64,000 nucleotides of DNA from Chloroflexota bacterium (GTDB lineage Bacteria > Chloroflexota > Dehalococcoidia > Lucifugimonadales > UBA3495): assembly GCA_028873965.1 (NCBI GenBank), contig JAPPMU010000033.1, positions 20,495 to 84,494 on the forward strand, read 5' to 3'. A program made the position numbers and the translations under genes. Of the stretch, positions 41,630 through 49,976 are shown piece after piece; the first letter of the stretch is position 1; each line of letters opens with the position of its first letter. The notes below the pieces were generated by a model that had not been told where the DNA came from, did not search any database, and was given only the letters and a program-made list of their open reading frames with translations.

Positions 41630-42943
41630 ATGCGACTAACCAACCGAATTCATTACGCCTGGATCATCGTGGCCATTGCCGCGATGATGGGGTTCATCAC
41701 CTCTTCGGTGCGGTTTGCGGCGGCCGCCCTGGTGCCGCACCTCAGCGACCCGACGGCCGGTTTCGGCTGGAGCTACGGCGCCATCAGCCTGGCGTTCAGC
41801 CTCCAGTGGATTATCTTCGGGCTGGCGAGCCCCTATGTGGGTTGGCTTGGAGACCGTTACGGCGTGCGCTGGTTCCTGCTGGTCGGCGCCGTGCTGTTCA
41901 TCATCGGGATGCTGCTGACCGGCATTATGAACAGCCTATGGCAGTTCTACCTATTCTTCGGCGTAATCCTGGGGGTGGCCTCGACCATTTTCACCGTGCT
42001 GCCGGTGTCCGGCATCACCCTGTGGTTCCGGCGAAAACTGGGAATTGCCATGGGGGTCGTCTGGTCGTTCCAGGGGGTTGGGGTGGTCGCGTTCCTGTTC
42101 CTGATCGGCGCGGCCTTCAACCAGCTGGGCATCCAGTGGATTTTCTGGCTTCCGGGAATAATCGGCGGAGCGCTGCTGCTGGTGTTGGTCAAGTTCTTCT
42201 ACAACGGCCCAGCGGACATCGGCGTGCGCCCCTTCGGCGATCTTGGGGATGAACCGATTCAAAGGCCCAGAAGGGACGAGACCACGAAGGTAAGGGCGAA
42301 GGTATTCATCCAGCAGGCCCGGCGCACCACCACCTTCTGGAACCTCATCGGCATCCACTACTGGGGGTGCATGGGCCACCAGATCATCAACGTGTTGATC
42401 GTGGCCATTGCCGTGGACCGCGGCCTGTTCCTGGAAGCGGCCGTCGGCGTGCTGGCCGCCCAGCAAACCGTCGGCGTGGTCGCCCGGGGCGCCGTGCCCG
42501 TGGTCGCGGAACAGTGGGGCTGCCGGGTGGTCTGGGTCGTGGGTATGTCCCTCCAGGTCTTCCCGCTGCTGCTCATTCTCTTTTTCAACGACCTCTGGGC
42601 GTACTACCTGTTCGGCATACTCTTTGGCATCGGCCAGAGCACCGAAGTGCCCACGTTCCCCATCGCCAACCGCCAGTATTACGGCAACGTTCCCCAGGGC
42701 AGCCTCTACGGCTGGCAGAGCCTGGGCAGCGGCCTCGGCATGGGGCTGGCGCCCGTGACCGCCGGACTCCTGTGGGACGTGACGGGAACCTACCTGGCGC
42801 CGCTGCTCATGTCCCTTGGTTTCAGCGCCATAGCCCTGGTCCAGTCCTGGTTGCTGCCGTCGCCTCGCGTCAGGCAAATTCCCGATTGGGAAACCCACCT
42901 GCCGGCGAACCTGAGACCTGCGGCATCGCAGGGCGCTGACTGA
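41630..42943 (+). CDS. MFS transporter (cassette 2)
   Basis: A 437-residue 12-helix MFS carrier, paralogous to that at 37986: shared phrases include YVGWLGDRYGVRWFLLVG, WFRRKLGIAMGVVWSFQG, KVFIQQARRTTTFWNLIGIH and ANRQYYGNVPQGSLYGWQSL. ATG 41630 is chosen because the upstream part of the open frame runs through a repeat and a TACAAT -10 box (41596-41601). The predicted RNA start is about 20 bases before the ATG. A beta-propeller gene follows on the same strand after a chimeric repeat. The substrate is not evident. Confidence 0.83.
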   Translation: MRLTNRIHYAWIIVAIAAMMGFITSSVRFAAAALVPHLSDPTAGFGWSYGAISLAFSLQWIIFGLASPYVGWLGDRYGVRWFLLVGAVLFIIGMLLTGIMNSLWQFYLFFGVILGVASTIFTVLPVSGITLWFRRKLGIAMGVVWSFQGVGVVAFLFLIGAAFNQLGIQWIFWLPGIIGGALLLVLVKFFYNGPADIGVRPFGDLGDEPIQRPRRDETTKVRAKVFIQQARRTTTFWNLIGIHYWGCMGHQIINVLIVAIAVDRGLFLEAAVGVLAAQQTVGVVARGAVPVVAEQWGCRVVWVVGMSLQVFPLLLILFFNDLWAYYLFGILFGIGQSTEVPTFPIANRQYYGNVPQGSLYGWQSLGSGLGMGLAPVTAGLLWDVTGTYLAPLLMSLGFSAIALVQSWLLPSPRVRQIPDWETHLPANLRPAASQGAD

Positions 42944-42951
42944 CGGTAAAT

Positions 42952-43084
42952 CGTCAGAAGCAGGATTTACGGGATTTTATGATTGGGCAGGATGGGGCGA
43001 TCTCGTTACCGTAGCGACGCCCATTACCCCGACGAGATTGCCACGCTGCGCTCGCAATGACAGATTGCGCCAAGTGGGTTCGAG
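42952..43084. repeat. Chimeric family C / family B remnant
   Basis: The left part (CGTCAGAAGCAGGATTTACG, from 42952) is the start of a family C element. The right part (GCGATCTCGTTACCGTAGCG ... CGCAATGACAGATTGCGCCA, to 43084) is the end of a family B element ending AAGTGGGTTCGAG. The junction near 42994 shows recombination or a nested deletion. The ribosome site GAGGAGG of the next gene directly follows its end. Confidence 0.7.
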
Positions 43085-43096
43085 GAGGTCACGCAT

Positions 43097-44128
43097 ATGG
43101 TCGATAAGGAACAGGACTGGGAATACGGCCTGCGCACCGAGGGACATGGCGATGACGACGGCGGCGGCCCGGCGGTCATCGGCGAGAACGGCTTTCTCTA
43201 CCGGGTGTCGGGCGAGAACTGGGGCCAGCTGCCGGACGGGTGCGTCTATAAAGAGGGAACGTCAGTCGCGGTCGACTCCAGGGACCAGGTCTACGTGTTC
43301 AACCGCGGCACCATCCCGATGATCGTGTTCGACACCGAGGGCAACGTGCTGCGCACCTGGGGCGAAGGGGTGTTCGCCAACCCCCACGGCGTGACCATCG
43401 CCCCCGACGATACCGTTTACTGCGTGGACAATGGCGACAGCACGGTCCGCCAATTCACCCCCGAAGGCAAGCTGCTGAAGATTTGGGGCACGCCGCATCA
43501 GCCCAGCCCCAGGATGAGCGGCGACCCCTTCTGCGTGCCGGCCCACGTGGCCTTTGACCGGCGCACCGGGGAGTTCTACGTGGCCGACGGGTACTCCAAC
43601 GCCAGGGTGCACAAGTACACTCCCGATGGCAGGCTCCTCTTTTCATGGGGCGAGTCCGGGACCGGAGACGGCCAGTTCAACATCGTCCACAACGTCATCG
43701 TGGACAACGACGGCTGGGTTTACGTCGCCGACCGCGAGAATCATCGCATCCAGGTCTTCAGTTCCGATGGGAAGTACGAGACCCAGTGGGGCAACCTCTC
43801 CCGGGCCGCCGCCATCTGCATCGACGACCGCTCCGGCGAGGAGCTGATCTACATCGGCGAGTACTTCTGCGGAATCGGCACCAACGACATCGGCACCGAT
43901 CTGGGCCCGCGGGTAACGGTGATGAACACGAAGGGCAAGGTCCTGGCCCGGGTCGGGCGGGAGAGCTACGGCGACCAATCGGGGCGGTTCTATTCGCCCC
44001 ACGGGATAGCGATCGACTCACGGGGAGATCTGTACGTGGCCGAGGTGTCCTGGACCGACTATGGCCGGCACATGGACCCGCCCCGGGAGCTTCGCTCGAT
44101 GCAGAAGCTGGTCAGGATCCGCGACTGA
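43097..44128 (+). CDS. NHL-repeat beta-propeller protein (cassette 2)
   Basis: A 343-residue propeller related to the protein at 39634. The blades include FYVADGYSNARVHKYTPDGR, VYVADRENHRIQVFSSDGKY and LYVAEVSWTDYGRHMDPP. An N-terminal segment of about 45 residues (Gly/Asp-rich) precedes the first blade. GAGGAGG lies 8 bases before ATG 43097. No signal peptide. The enzymatic role is unknown; the family includes PAL-like lyases and SMP-30-like lactonases. Confidence 0.82.
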   Translation: MVDKEQDWEYGLRTEGHGDDDGGGPAVIGENGFLYRVSGENWGQLPDGCVYKEGTSVAVDSRDQVYVFNRGTIPMIVFDTEGNVLRTWGEGVFANPHGVTIAPDDTVYCVDNGDSTVRQFTPEGKLLKIWGTPHQPSPRMSGDPFCVPAHVAFDRRTGEFYVADGYSNARVHKYTPDGRLLFSWGESGTGDGQFNIVHNVIVDNDGWVYVADRENHRIQVFSSDGKYETQWGNLSRAAAICIDDRSGEELIYIGEYFCGIGTNDIGTDLGPRVTVMNTKGKVLARVGRESYGDQSGRFYSPHGIAIDSRGDLYVAEVSWTDYGRHMDPPRELRSMQKLVRIRD

Positions 44129-44149
44129 GCGGCCCTCGCGGATCCTGAC
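44111..44149. terminator. Bidirectional hairpin across a stop codon
   Basis: GTCAGGATCCGCG (44111-44123) and CGCGGATCCTGAC (44137-44149) are a perfect 13-bp inverted repeat. The loop contains the TGA of the propeller gene. It lies 6 bases before the stop of the convergent serine hydrolase gene, so it probably ends transcription from both sides. Confidence 0.65.
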
Positions 44150-44155
44150 CCGTCG

Positions 44156-45310
44156 TTACTCCGGTATTTCCAGGGCCCTCCGCACCGCGGCGCCGATGGG
44201 CGTCAGTGGGCTCTCTTCCGGCGGGCCGTGCGGCACCATGCGGTTGTGGTGGATGGCAACCGCCAGGCGGCGCCGCGGGTCAGCCCAGCCCACCGAGCCG
44301 CCGGCCCCGTTGTGGCCGAATGCCAGCGAGCTAACGCCCATGGCGCCCATGCCGGGGCTGCCGGCAAAGTGAAAGCCGCCGATGGTCCCGTGATGCGGCC
44401 GTCCGTGCACCGGATCGTAATCGCTGGGCGGACGCGGAATGTGGAAAGTCCGGACCCGTTCCTCGGAAAGCAGGCGGACGCCGTCCAGTTCGCCGCCGTT
44501 GGCCAACATGGCCCAGAACCGCGCCTGGCTGCGTGCGGTCATGATCCCCTGTGCTCCCGGGATGCAGGCCTGGCGCACGTCGGAACGGCCAAACACCTCC
44601 TGGGTAGTTCCCACCTCCGGCGGAGTGGCGCGGAACCGGAGCGAGTCCGGAGGCAGGCCCGGCGCGCCGGGCCCGAGCGGCGGCACGTTGGTGAGCCTGG
44701 CCACGCGGGGCTCCACCTCGGGCGGGATACCGGCCCACAGGTCGGTGATGCCCAGCGGCTGGCAGATCTCTTCCTGGATAAATTGGCCAAAGGGCCGGTG
44801 CTTGGGATCGGTGCGGCGCACCACCTCGCCCACCACCCAGCCGAAGGTATAGGCCATGTAGCCACTGCGGGTGCCCGGCTCGAAGAGCGGGTGCATCTCC
44901 GCCAGTTGGCCCACCATCCAGTCCCAGTCGCACATCAGCTCCGGCGTAACTCCCACCGGCATCAGTGGAACGCCGATGCGGTGGGTAAGCGCGTCGAACA
45001 CCGTGCCCTTATCCTTGCCGTACTTTCCGAACTCCGGCCAGTACCTCGCCACCGGCTGGTAGTAGTCCACCAGTCCACGCTCAGCCTGGATGTGGAGCGC
45101 GGTCGCAGTCACCGCCTTGATGTTGGAAAACACCGGGAACAGGGTGTCTCCGTCCACTTCCCGGCCGATGGTCTCGTCGGCTAGGCCGCCCCACTGGTCA
45201 ATCACCAGCTCTCTGTCCAGGTAGGCGGCAACCTGCACCCCGATTTCCCCGCGCTCTCCTATGGCAACGTCGATGGCGTCCTGTACGATGCTGTGCGAAT
45301 TTGCGGTCAC
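44156..45310 (-). CDS. Class C beta-lactamase-like serine hydrolase (esterase type)
   Basis: A 384-residue protein of the serine beta-lactamase/penicillin-binding superfamily. The nucleophile motif S-x-x-K is FSNIKAVTAT (about residues 62-71). The usual Tyr-x-Asn is represented by GYMAYTFGW (about 150-158), and the third motif by FGHNGAGGSVGW near the C terminus (H-x-G type). These features fit EstB-like esterases more than true lactamases. No signal peptide. The start is GTG 45310 with GAGGT 6 bases upstream. Substrate unknown. Confidence 0.85.
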   Translation of the reverse strand: MTANSHSIVQDAIDVAIGERGEIGVQVAAYLDRELVIDQWGGLADETIGREVDGDTLFPVFSNIKAVTATALHIQAERGLVDYYQPVARYWPEFGKYGKDKGTVFDALTHRIGVPLMPVGVTPELMCDWDWMVGQLAEMHPLFEPGTRSGYMAYTFGWVVGEVVRRTDPKHRPFGQFIQEEICQPLGITDLWAGIPPEVEPRVARLTNVPPLGPGAPGLPPDSLRFRATPPEVGTTQEVFGRSDVRQACIPGAQGIMTARSQARFWAMLANGGELDGVRLLSEERVRTFHIPRPPSDYDPVHGRPHHGTIGGFHFAGSPGMGAMGVSSLAFGHNGAGGSVGWADPRRRLAVAIHHNRMVPHGPPEESPLTPIGAAVRRALEIPE

Positions 45311-45445
45311 GGCGACACCTCGCTGTCATGACTAAGATGAAAGAACCTGCTCGGTCCATGGGATGTTTGTAACACCAGTCCGGGTTGATGGGCAAGACCA
45401 CGCTGGGCGCGCGGGAATAACGCTCGCTCTGTAGTATGTCCCGAC

Positions 45446-45469
45446 CCTCATGCGTACCCAGTTTGTCCA
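45446..45469. repeat. Family B half-end (copy B8)
   Basis: Only one terminus (CTCATGCGTACCCAGTTTGT) remains in the 338-base gap between two minus-strand genes. The stretch 45311-45445 shows no further feature. Confidence 0.55.
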
Positions 45470-45549
45470 CGTGCGATTGCCCTGGTCTCCCCAGAGGCGC
45501 CGTAAAGCGGCACATGGATGCCGGGGCCGAGCCACGCGGCGGGCGCCCG

Positions 45550-45583
45550 AAAACGCCCCGGGATCTCATACGATCCCGGGGCG
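45550..45583 (-). terminator. Intrinsic terminator of the decarboxylase operon
   Basis: On the minus strand CGCCCCGGGATC pairs with GATCCCGGGGCG (perfect 12 bp, loop GTATGA) and is followed by TTTT. It lies about 65 bases after the stop of the beta-subunit gene. Confidence 0.85.
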
Positions 45584-45648
45584 CTCGTGTGACCTTTTCG
45601 TCGAACACTCAGGCGGCGTTTCGCCCGAGCGTCGACAACCACCCCACA

Positions 45649-46239
45649 CTAACCGTCGCTGATGCCCAGCTCCGACTGCAAGTCCCGGATGGTCTCGGCG
45701 CGGCTGCGGGTAGGGACACGCACCCGCATGCCGATCGGCTCGTTCTCGATCTCCGGCACCACCTTGATGGCGACGAATACCGGGCCGGTTGCCTGCATGA
45801 TTTCCTCGACGTTGGTGGCGAACTCTTCCAGGTCCTCGAAGCTGTAGGCCGCGGTATAACCGGATTCCTTGGCCACGCCGGCGTAGTTGATCTCCTGCGC
45901 GTTGGGAACGGGCTGCCCGCCGGTGGTGGCGTAGCACTCGTTGTCCAACAGGATGTGGCAGAAGTTTTCGGGCTTCTTGCCGGCGATGGTAGCCAGAATC
46001 CCCATGTTCATCAGCAGCGCGCCTTCGGAATCGAACAGCACCACCTTTTCATCCGGCAGCCCCAGCGCCAGTCCCAGGGCCGCCGACGTGGTCTGGCCCA
46101 TTGCGCCGCCGAGGTTCAGGTCCCGGTTCTCGTTGGTGCTGAATTCCCGCCAGTGGCGACCTGATGTGCCGGTGGGAATGACGATGGCGTCGCCGCGTTG
46201 CTCCTGGAATACTCGAAATACGTCCTGGGCATGAATCAT
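45649..46239 (-). CDS. Sulfopyruvate/phosphonopyruvate decarboxylase, TPP-binding (beta) subunit
   Basis: A 196-residue thiamine-diphosphate protein equal to the C-terminal half of a decarboxylase. NLGGAMGQTTSAALGLALGL and the TPP motif DSEGALLMNMG (about residues 70-80) followed by LDNECYATTGGQP match ComE and the C-terminal part of phosphonopyruvate decarboxylase. It works with the alpha subunit encoded upstream. Sulfopyruvate decarboxylase makes sulfoacetaldehyde in sulfolactate breakdown or coenzyme M synthesis; phosphonopyruvate decarboxylase acts in phosphonate synthesis. No neighbouring genes decide between these. The two subunit genes are separated by a family A element. Confidence 0.8.
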   Translation of the reverse strand: MIHAQDVFRVFQEQRGDAIVIPTGTSGRHWREFSTNENRDLNLGGAMGQTTSAALGLALGLPDEKVVLFDSEGALLMNMGILATIAGKKPENFCHILLDNECYATTGGQPVPNAQEINYAGVAKESGYTAAYSFEDLEEFATNVEEIMQATGPVFVAIKVVPEIENEPIGMRVRVPTRSRAETIRDLQSELGISDG

Positions 46240-46272
46240 TCTTTGCCTCCGTTGAGTGAATCTTGACTTCTG

Positions 46273-46416
46273 GAGCGTGTTGACACTTTGAAAATCACAC
46301 CGTCGTTCCTGCGAAAGCAGGAACCCAGAAAAGCCTCTGCCACGGAAGCATTGGCCTTATTTTGTACGCTCTGGATTCCGGCTTCCGCCGGAATGACGGA
46401 ATTTGTCAACAGGCTC
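46273..46416. repeat. Family A element between two subunit genes (copy A4)
   Basis: Outer inverted repeats GAGCGTGTTGACA (46273-46285) and TGTCAACAGGCTC (46404-46416) differ at one position. GTCGTTCCTGCGAAAGCAGG and CCGGCTTCCGCCGGAATGAC lie inside. Its right end touches the stop codon of the alpha-subunit gene. At 144 bp it is an almost complete copy and nearly identical in parts to A3. Confidence 0.85.
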
Positions 46417-46934
46417 TAGCGGTTGAACCCGTGGTATTCGTCGCCGACCAGGATGGCAACCGGCCGCTTGGTGGCCCGGGCCTCCTCGAAGGCCGTGGAG
46501 ATACGCGGACTGTCGTCATTCTGCTCAACCAGGTAGTAGTTGATGCGGAAGGCGTTGAGGAACGGCTCGGTATAGGTGGCTGCCGAGTCGGTGATGACGC
46601 CGTGGCGGTTCCAGCCGCGATAGCCCACCACCATTACCAGCGGGAACCCGGCATCCAGGACCATACCCCGGATGGAGTCGCCCGATTCCATCATGCCCGT
46701 GTTCTGAATCAGAACCACCGGGGTCTTGCCGGCGACCAGCAGCCCCAGGGCGATGGCGAAGGTCTCACCTTCCCGGGAGGCGGGAACGATGTCCAGCCAG
46801 GGCTCCTCCTTCATCAACTCGTACAGGTAGTTGGTTTCGCTGTCCGGTATGGTCACCACGTGGGTGACGCCGTTCTTCTGGAACTCCTCTACCATGGCTT
46901 CGGGGCTCAGCACCGCTGCCTGCTGTGTAACCAT
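46416..46934 (-). CDS. Sulfopyruvate/phosphonopyruvate decarboxylase, alpha (PYR) subunit
   Basis: A 172-residue protein equal to the N-terminal pyrimidine-binding half of the enzyme (ComD-like). NGVTHVVTIPDSETNYLYEL opens the domain. VPASREGETFAIALGLLVAG carries the Glu (55 or 57) that activates thiamine diphosphate. IQNTGMMESGDSIRGMVLDA and YRGWNRHG are typical. ATG 46934 has GAGGAG 7 bases upstream. It precedes the beta-subunit gene on the same strand, with a 176-base gap that contains a repeat element. Confidence 0.8.
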   Translation of the reverse strand: MVTQQAAVLSPEAMVEEFQKNGVTHVVTIPDSETNYLYELMKEEPWLDIVPASREGETFAIALGLLVAGKTPVVLIQNTGMMESGDSIRGMVLDAGFPLVMVVGYRGWNRHGVITDSAATYTEPFLNAFRINYYLVEQNDDSPRISTAFEEARATKRPVAILVGDEYHGFNR

Positions 46935-47046
46935 AAAAGTTCTCCTCACTTGCGCAGTGTGCCCTGCAGTCGCGGTTTCTGCCGCCTGGGCAAAGTCCCG
47001 CTACTGCTGTGGACTCCGGCGATTATAGTAACCCATACCGAGAGGG

Positions 47047-47151
47047 TCAATTTCGGGATGCCGGGCGAACCTTTTCGGGATTGAGGCGCCCTTGCAGCGT
47101 TGGCGCCCAATCCGGTGAGAGGTTCATATCAATCAGTAACTTCACGCTCAT
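47047..47151 (-). pseudogene. Truncated DUF5615 (PIN-like) toxin
   Basis: A 34-codon ORF begins MSVKLLIDMNLSPDWAPTLQ, which matches the N terminus of DUF5615 toxins (conserved 'K-L-L-x-D-x-N-L-S-P'). It then changes to GRLNPEKVRPASRN, unlike the family, and stops. Its ATG (47151) overlaps the stop of the DUF433 gene (ATGA), as in intact DUF433-DUF5615 pairs. About 80 residues including the remaining catalytic acidic sites are missing, so the toxin is dead. Confidence 0.7.
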
Positions 47152-47378
47152 GGCAGATTGAGAGCGACTTCGCGTTCCTCTAGCCTCCATGCGGCGTAGG
47201 CTAAGGACTGTTCGATGTCCTCTCGCTCAAGGTATGGGTAGGCCGCCAGAATTTCATCATGCGAACGTCCTGCGGCCAGCAGTCCCACCACGGTTCCAGC
47301 AGTGACGCGCATCCCCCTGATGCAAGCCCTCCCGCCCATAATGGCAGGGTCCGTAGTTATACGATCCAAAGAAGCCAT
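47148..47378 (-). CDS. DUF433 antitoxin
   Basis: A 76-residue DUF433 protein. DRITTDPAIMGGRACIRGMR, then VTAGTVVGLLAAGRSHDEIL and PYLEREDIEQSLAYAAWRLEE is the complete family sequence: an SpoVT/winged-helix-like DNA-binding fold. ATG 47378 is the family start; the longer frame upstream runs into a family B half element. Its cognate toxin gene directly downstream is truncated, so this antitoxin is an orphan. Confidence 0.88.
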   Translation of the reverse strand: MASLDRITTDPAIMGGRACIRGMRVTAGTVVGLLAAGRSHDEILAAYPYLEREDIEQSLAYAAWRLEEREVALNLP

Positions 47379-47398
47379 CCCAATGCACCTTGTCCCGT

Positions 47399-47452
47399 TG
47401 CGTACCCAGTTTGTCATCGCGAGGAGCGCAGCGACGTGGCGATCTCGTTGCC
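47399..47452. repeat. Truncated family B element (copy B6)
   Basis: GCGTACCCAGTTTGTCATCG, AGGAGCGCAGCGACGTGGCG and ATCTCGTTG form the left half of a family B copy. The right half is absent. A degraded family E-like phrase (CATCCTGTTCATCCCG) lies at about 47505. The rest of the 279-base gap before 47658 shows nothing else. Confidence 0.65.
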
Positions 47453-47657
47453 GAGCTGTTCGGAGTGTGGAACGTTTCCAATAATCAGTCAAATCCCCTT
47501 CATCCTGTTCATCCCGTTTATCCATGCAAATTTACTCCCGACGCTGAAAGTGGGCGCGCGTGAGCAAATCCGTCGGTTGACCGCGCATACCCGCAATGTT
47601 AGCGTGCGCCTGATCGACGTAACCAATTTTTTGCCAATCAGGGGGGAAGATTCAAAC

Positions 47658-49949
47658 ATGGCATCAGCGCTGGAACACATTCGGGTGATCGACTTCGGGC
47701 AGTATATTTCCGGGCCGCTGGCAGGAATGTTGCTGGCGGATCAGGGCGCCGACGTGGTGCGGATCGATCCTCCCGGCGGGCCTCGCTGGAAGACCCCGGC
47801 CAACTCAACCTGGAACCGCGGCAAGCGCAGCATAACCCTTGACCTCAAGCGGGCGGATGACTTGGCTACCGCCCGGTCCCTCGTACAGAGCGCCGATGTG
47901 GTGGTCGAGAATTTCCGGCCCGGGACCATGGACCGGCTGGGGCTGGGACCCGAGGAGATGACTCGCGCAAACCCCCGCCTGGTGTACTGCTCCATCCCGG
48001 GATTCGCGTCGGACGATCCCCGGGCGCCCATGCCGGCTTACGAAGGCGTCGTGGGCGCGGCTTCGGCCACCTTCCGCCCGCCCAACCCCGATAGCCCGCG
48101 TCCGGTTTACACTGCCATTCCCATCGCCTCGGTGTATGGGGCCTTCCAGTCGGTGGTAGCCATCACCGTCGCCCTGAACGCCCGGGAGCGCGACGGCGTG
48201 GGGCAGCGGATCGAAGTCCCGCTCTTTGACAGCATGTTCCAGTCCATCGGCCGCTTCGGCGTGCGGGTGCACAACGCTCCGCCGGCAGTTCCCGCGCTGG
48301 GTGAGTTGTGGGGCGGCATCTACCAGTGCAGCGACGGCGAGTACGTGCGCTTCGGCGGCCCCGGCAACCAGAACTTCCGCCAGTTCGTTGCGGCCGCCGG
48401 GATCACCTCGTGGGATGACGAAGGGCTTACCGACTTCGACCGCCCCCTGGACGTCCCCGGACTTCGCGCCGAGGCGCAGCAGCGGATTCAAGATCTCTTC
48501 CTGTCTCGTACCGCGCAGGAATGGGAAGACCTGATCGCCGAGGCGGGCAGCGAGGGAGCGGTCTGCCGCACCAGCGCCGAGTGGTTTGACCATCCCCACG
48601 CCCGGGCCTCCCGGATGGTGGTGGAGGTTGACGACCCTACCTACGGCAAGATGCTGCAACCGGGAGTCAACGCCCGTATGTCCTTGACGCCGGGACGGGT
48701 GCGCGGCCCGGCTCCCCAGCTCAACCAGCATCGGGAAGAGCTTCTCGCGGAGTTGAAGCCTCGCCCTGCTTCCGAGGCTCCGTCTTCCGGGGCGTCGGCG
48801 CCCCAGGACGCCATGCGGGCCGCTCTCGACGGGGTGAAGGTGCTGGACTTGTGCATCATCCTGGCCGGCCCCACCATGGGACGCACGCTGGCCGAGTACG
48901 GCGCCAACGTTATCAAGATCGATAACCCCCGGCGCGGCTCCACCGTGGCCCGGCACAACGACATCAACCGGGGCAAGCGCAGCATCCTGCTGGACCTGAG
49001 ATCCGATGCGGGGCGCGACGTTTTCTGGAAGTTGCTGGAGGACGCCGACGTGGTGGCCCAGAACTACCGGGCCGGCAGCCTGGAGCGCCTGGGCCTGGGC
49101 TACGAAGAGGTCAGGAAGCGCAAGCCCGACATAATCTACGCTTCGTTGAACGCCTACGGGCACGTCGGCCCCTGGGCGGAGCGCCCCGGCCACGAGGGGT
49201 TTGCCCAGGCCACCGCCGGTATGACCCGTCGCTTCGGCGGCGACGGCGTGCCCGAGTCGCAGCCCAACCCGGTGAACGACTACGGCACGGGTTTCATGGG
49301 CGCTTATGGGGTGGCCCTGGCCCTGCTGCACCGGCAGCGCACCGGAGAGGGCCAGCACGTCGACTCCGCCCTGGCCTACACCGCCATGACGCTGCAATCG
49401 CCCTTCATGCAGCTCTACGAAGGCAAGCAGTGGGACGAGACCAGCGGACAGGACGCACTGGGAACCGACCCGTTGCATCGCGCCTACCAGGCCAGTGACG
49501 GCTGGTTCTTCATCGGAGCCCCGGAGTCAGCCCTGTCCACACTGTCGGGCTTGGACGGTCTCTCCGGAATAGACGCCCTGCGCGGGGATGCCCTGGCTTC
49601 CTCGCTGGAAGAGCGGTTCCAGGGGAACAGCGTGGCGTCCTGGGTGGACCGGCTGGCCGCGGCCGGCATCGGCGCGCAGCGGGTCATCACCAACGTCCGG
49701 GAGCTGATGACCGACCCCTGGGTGGAATCCCACGGCCTCAGCCTCACCCGGGAGCACGACGAGTTGGGGCCGGTGACCACCTGCGGCCCAGCGCCTCGCC
49801 TGTCGCGCACGCCGGTGCGCCCGGGCATACCCGCCCCCAAGCCCGGCTCCCACGCCCGGGAGATCCTGGAAGAACACGGCCTGGGAAGCCGTTACCAAAC
49901 CCTGCTCGATACGGGAGTGATACTGACTGACGGCGTGGCGGCGGGGTAA
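47658..49949 (+). CDS. Two-domain family III CoA-transferase (CaiB/BaiF)
   Basis: A 763-residue protein with two family III CoA-transferase domains, at about 1-370 and 395-755. Each has the family start (HIRVIDFGQYISGPLAGMLL; VKVLDLCIILAGPTMGRTLA), the NRGKRSI-L-DL motif, VVENFRPG or VAQNYRAGS, and GTM-RLGLG or LERLGLG. Family III enzymes carry CoA on a catalytic Asp in a 'S-M/L-x-D' motif (Asp169 in formyl-CoA transferase). Domain 1 keeps it (VPLFDSM, Asp191); domain 2 has Tyr (SALAYTAM) at that place, so it may be inactive or structural. GGGGGGAAGA precedes ATG 47658. Confidence 0.87.
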   Translation: MASALEHIRVIDFGQYISGPLAGMLLADQGADVVRIDPPGGPRWKTPANSTWNRGKRSITLDLKRADDLATARSLVQSADVVVENFRPGTMDRLGLGPEEMTRANPRLVYCSIPGFASDDPRAPMPAYEGVVGAASATFRPPNPDSPRPVYTAIPIASVYGAFQSVVAITVALNARERDGVGQRIEVPLFDSMFQSIGRFGVRVHNAPPAVPALGELWGGIYQCSDGEYVRFGGPGNQNFRQFVAAAGITSWDDEGLTDFDRPLDVPGLRAEAQQRIQDLFLSRTAQEWEDLIAEAGSEGAVCRTSAEWFDHPHARASRMVVEVDDPTYGKMLQPGVNARMSLTPGRVRGPAPQLNQHREELLAELKPRPASEAPSSGASAPQDAMRAALDGVKVLDLCIILAGPTMGRTLAEYGANVIKIDNPRRGSTVARHNDINRGKRSILLDLRSDAGRDVFWKLLEDADVVAQNYRAGSLERLGLGYEEVRKRKPDIIYASLNAYGHVGPWAERPGHEGFAQATAGMTRRFGGDGVPESQPNPVNDYGTGFMGAYGVALALLHRQRTGEGQHVDSALAYTAMTLQSPFMQLYEGKQWDETSGQDALGTDPLHRAYQASDGWFFIGAPESALSTLSGLDGLSGIDALRGDALASSLEERFQGNSVASWVDRLAAAGIGAQRVITNVRELMTDPWVESHGLSLTREHDELGPVTTCGPAPRLSRTPVRPGIPAPKPGSHAREILEEHGLGSRYQTLLDTGVILTDGVAAG

Positions 49950-49976
49950 GCCGTTAATCGCCCTCCGTGTGTGGGG

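Noticed and set aside
47805..49478. 557-residue ORF antisense to the two-domain CoA-transferase
   Set aside because: Composition is typical of the reverse frame of a high-GC gene and no motif is present.
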